The position numbers and the translations under genes are program-made. 64,000 bases of DNA from positions 138,196 through 202,195 of the forward strand of contig JBMNGG010000004.1 of the NCBI GenBank assembly GCA_050949705.1, given 5' to 3'. The notes beneath the pieces were generated by a model, which was not told the DNA's origin, made no database searches, and was given only the letters and a program-made list of their open reading frames with translations. Shown here one piece after another: positions 63,501-64,000 of the stretch (its first letter is position 1; the number at the start of each line of letters is the position of its first letter). The DNA comes from JBMNGG01 sp050949705 (GTDB taxonomy: Bacteria; Bacillota; Thermosediminibacteria; Thermosediminibacterales; Tepidanaerobacteraceae).

Positions 63501-63779
63501 GTTTTTCTTAATATTATCATTATAAGGATTCACGAGTATGAAACAAGTGGTGTTCTTAATATGCACTTACCACATAGCCTATATTGTTTATGTTGATTGC
63601 CTATAACTTACGGATTATGAAAGGTCCAATATTTTAAGCAAGTTATACCACTAAGTGTAAACCTTCCTGAAGAGTTCCTAAAAAGCTTCAATAAATATTT
63701 AAAGGACACCGTAAAAAAATCGGTGTCTTTTTTCATATATTATCTTGACTTTTATTTTTTTGGAAGTTATAATGTCCAT
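63501..63779 (+). other. Intergenic region between the two GntR genes
   Basis: About 280 bp without a gene. It holds a second terminator at 63704-63733 and ends at the YtrA-type operator. The stretch 63501-63700 shows nothing that I recognise. Confidence 0.5.
63704..63733 (+). terminator. Intrinsic terminator
   Basis: GACACCG/CGGTGTC stem (63705-63711 with 63721-63727) followed by a T-run. It insulates the GntR gene downstream. Confidence 0.85.
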
Positions 63780-63804
63780 AGTGTATTAATACTACTAATA
63801 CACT
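63780..63804. promoter_or_regulatory. Inverted repeat AGTGTATTA-N7-TAATACACT, YtrA-type operator
   Basis: Perfect 9-bp arms (63780-63788 and 63796-63804) 31 bp upstream of a YtrA-subfamily GntR gene. AGTGTA...TACACT is typical of autoregulatory YtrA sites. Confidence 0.7.
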
Positions 63805-63834
63805 ACATACAAAAATGCAATTGGAGGTGATTAA

Positions 63835-64000
63835 TTGATAGATATAGATGTCACCAGCAGCACACCTATTTATGCTCAAATTGTAAATGGTATAAAAGAG
63901 GGAATATTGAAAGGATTATTTGAACCGGGAGAAAAGCTGCCATCGGTCAGAGATATGGCTAAGATGATGACTTTAAATCCAAATACGGTACAAAAAGCTT
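63835..64000 (+). CDS. GntR-family regulator, YtrA subfamily (5' part only)
   Basis: Runs off the window after 55 codons. TTG start with GGAGGTGA at 63823-63830. The visible part is the GntR winged helix: STPIYAQIVNGIKEGIL, GEKLPSVRDMAKM and NPNTVQKA, the hallmark of short YtrA-type regulators. These usually control an adjacent ABC transporter, which would lie beyond the window. Confidence 0.88.
   Translation, partial: MIDIDVTSSTPIYAQIVNGIKEGILKGLFEPGEKLPSVRDMAKMMTLNPNTVQKA

Overview
This window is about 64 kb of low-GC DNA from an anaerobic member of the Firmicutes, most likely class Clostridia. The evidence is strong GGAGG ribosome binding sites, many TTG/GTG starts, oxygen-sensitive enzymes (glycyl radical enzymes, class I two-subunit fumarase, an iron-sulfur flavoprotein), a CggR-type glycolytic operon, an L-box lysine riboswitch, a SPOCS-domain (spore-associated) protein and a K+-dependent membrane pyrophosphatase. 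The genus cannot be fixed from the sequence alone. All genes but one (28591-29178) lie on the + strand, and no rRNA, tRNA, CRISPR array or recognisable insertion sequence was seen.

Layout. 1-2119: end of a 2-oxoacid dehydrogenase operon (E2 C-terminus, E3). 2234-4813: a winged-helix/FCD regulator followed by a solitary single-chain B12-dependent mutase-like protein of unknown substrate. 5045-9718: a complete branched-chain-amino-acid-type ABC importer (livKHMGF). 10003-26753: an accessory metabolic region flanked by two nearly identical 3379-bp direct repeats, each encoding a glycyl radical enzyme (GRE) and its activase. Between them lie a shikimate dehydrogenase homologue, aspartase, fumarase alpha/beta and malic enzyme (together aspartate to fumarate to malate to pyruvate), an SDR, aspartokinase, an iron-sulfur flavoprotein and an AraC regulator. 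26969-29828: envelope/spore-type proteins (FG-GAP propeller plus SPOCS plus a His/Asp/Lys tail; a Gln-rich coiled coil; a stress protein). 29999-38732: rpoN, then gapA-cggR-pgk-tpiA-gpmI-eno with a CggR operator. 39072-44451: addB (broken by two frameshifts) and addA. 44695-46961: secG and hppA. 47130-50143: a lysine-riboswitch-controlled amino-acid ABC importer. 50376-63416: a hexuronate/hexonate cluster (fructuronate reductase, TRAP transporter, Zn-dehydrogenase, mannonate dehydratase, 2-hydroxyacid dehydrogenase, gluconokinase, LarA-family epimerase, 6-phosphogluconate dehydrogenase, GntR/FCD regulator). The window ends inside a YtrA-type GntR gene with its own operator.

Most interesting points: (1) the duplicated GRE/activase module, almost identical at DNA level but under two different upstream regions, one next to an AraC regulator; (2) a LarA-like nickel-pincer enzyme, with the key His/Lys/His spacing intact, placed between gluconokinase and 6-phosphogluconate dehydrogenase in a mannonate cluster, suggesting a mannonate-gluconate epimerase shunt into the pentose phosphate pathway; (3) the unusual FG-GAP/SPOCS/His-rich fusion; (4) two frameshifts within about 80 bp in addB; (5) an uncharacterised one-chain B12 mutase with its own regulator.
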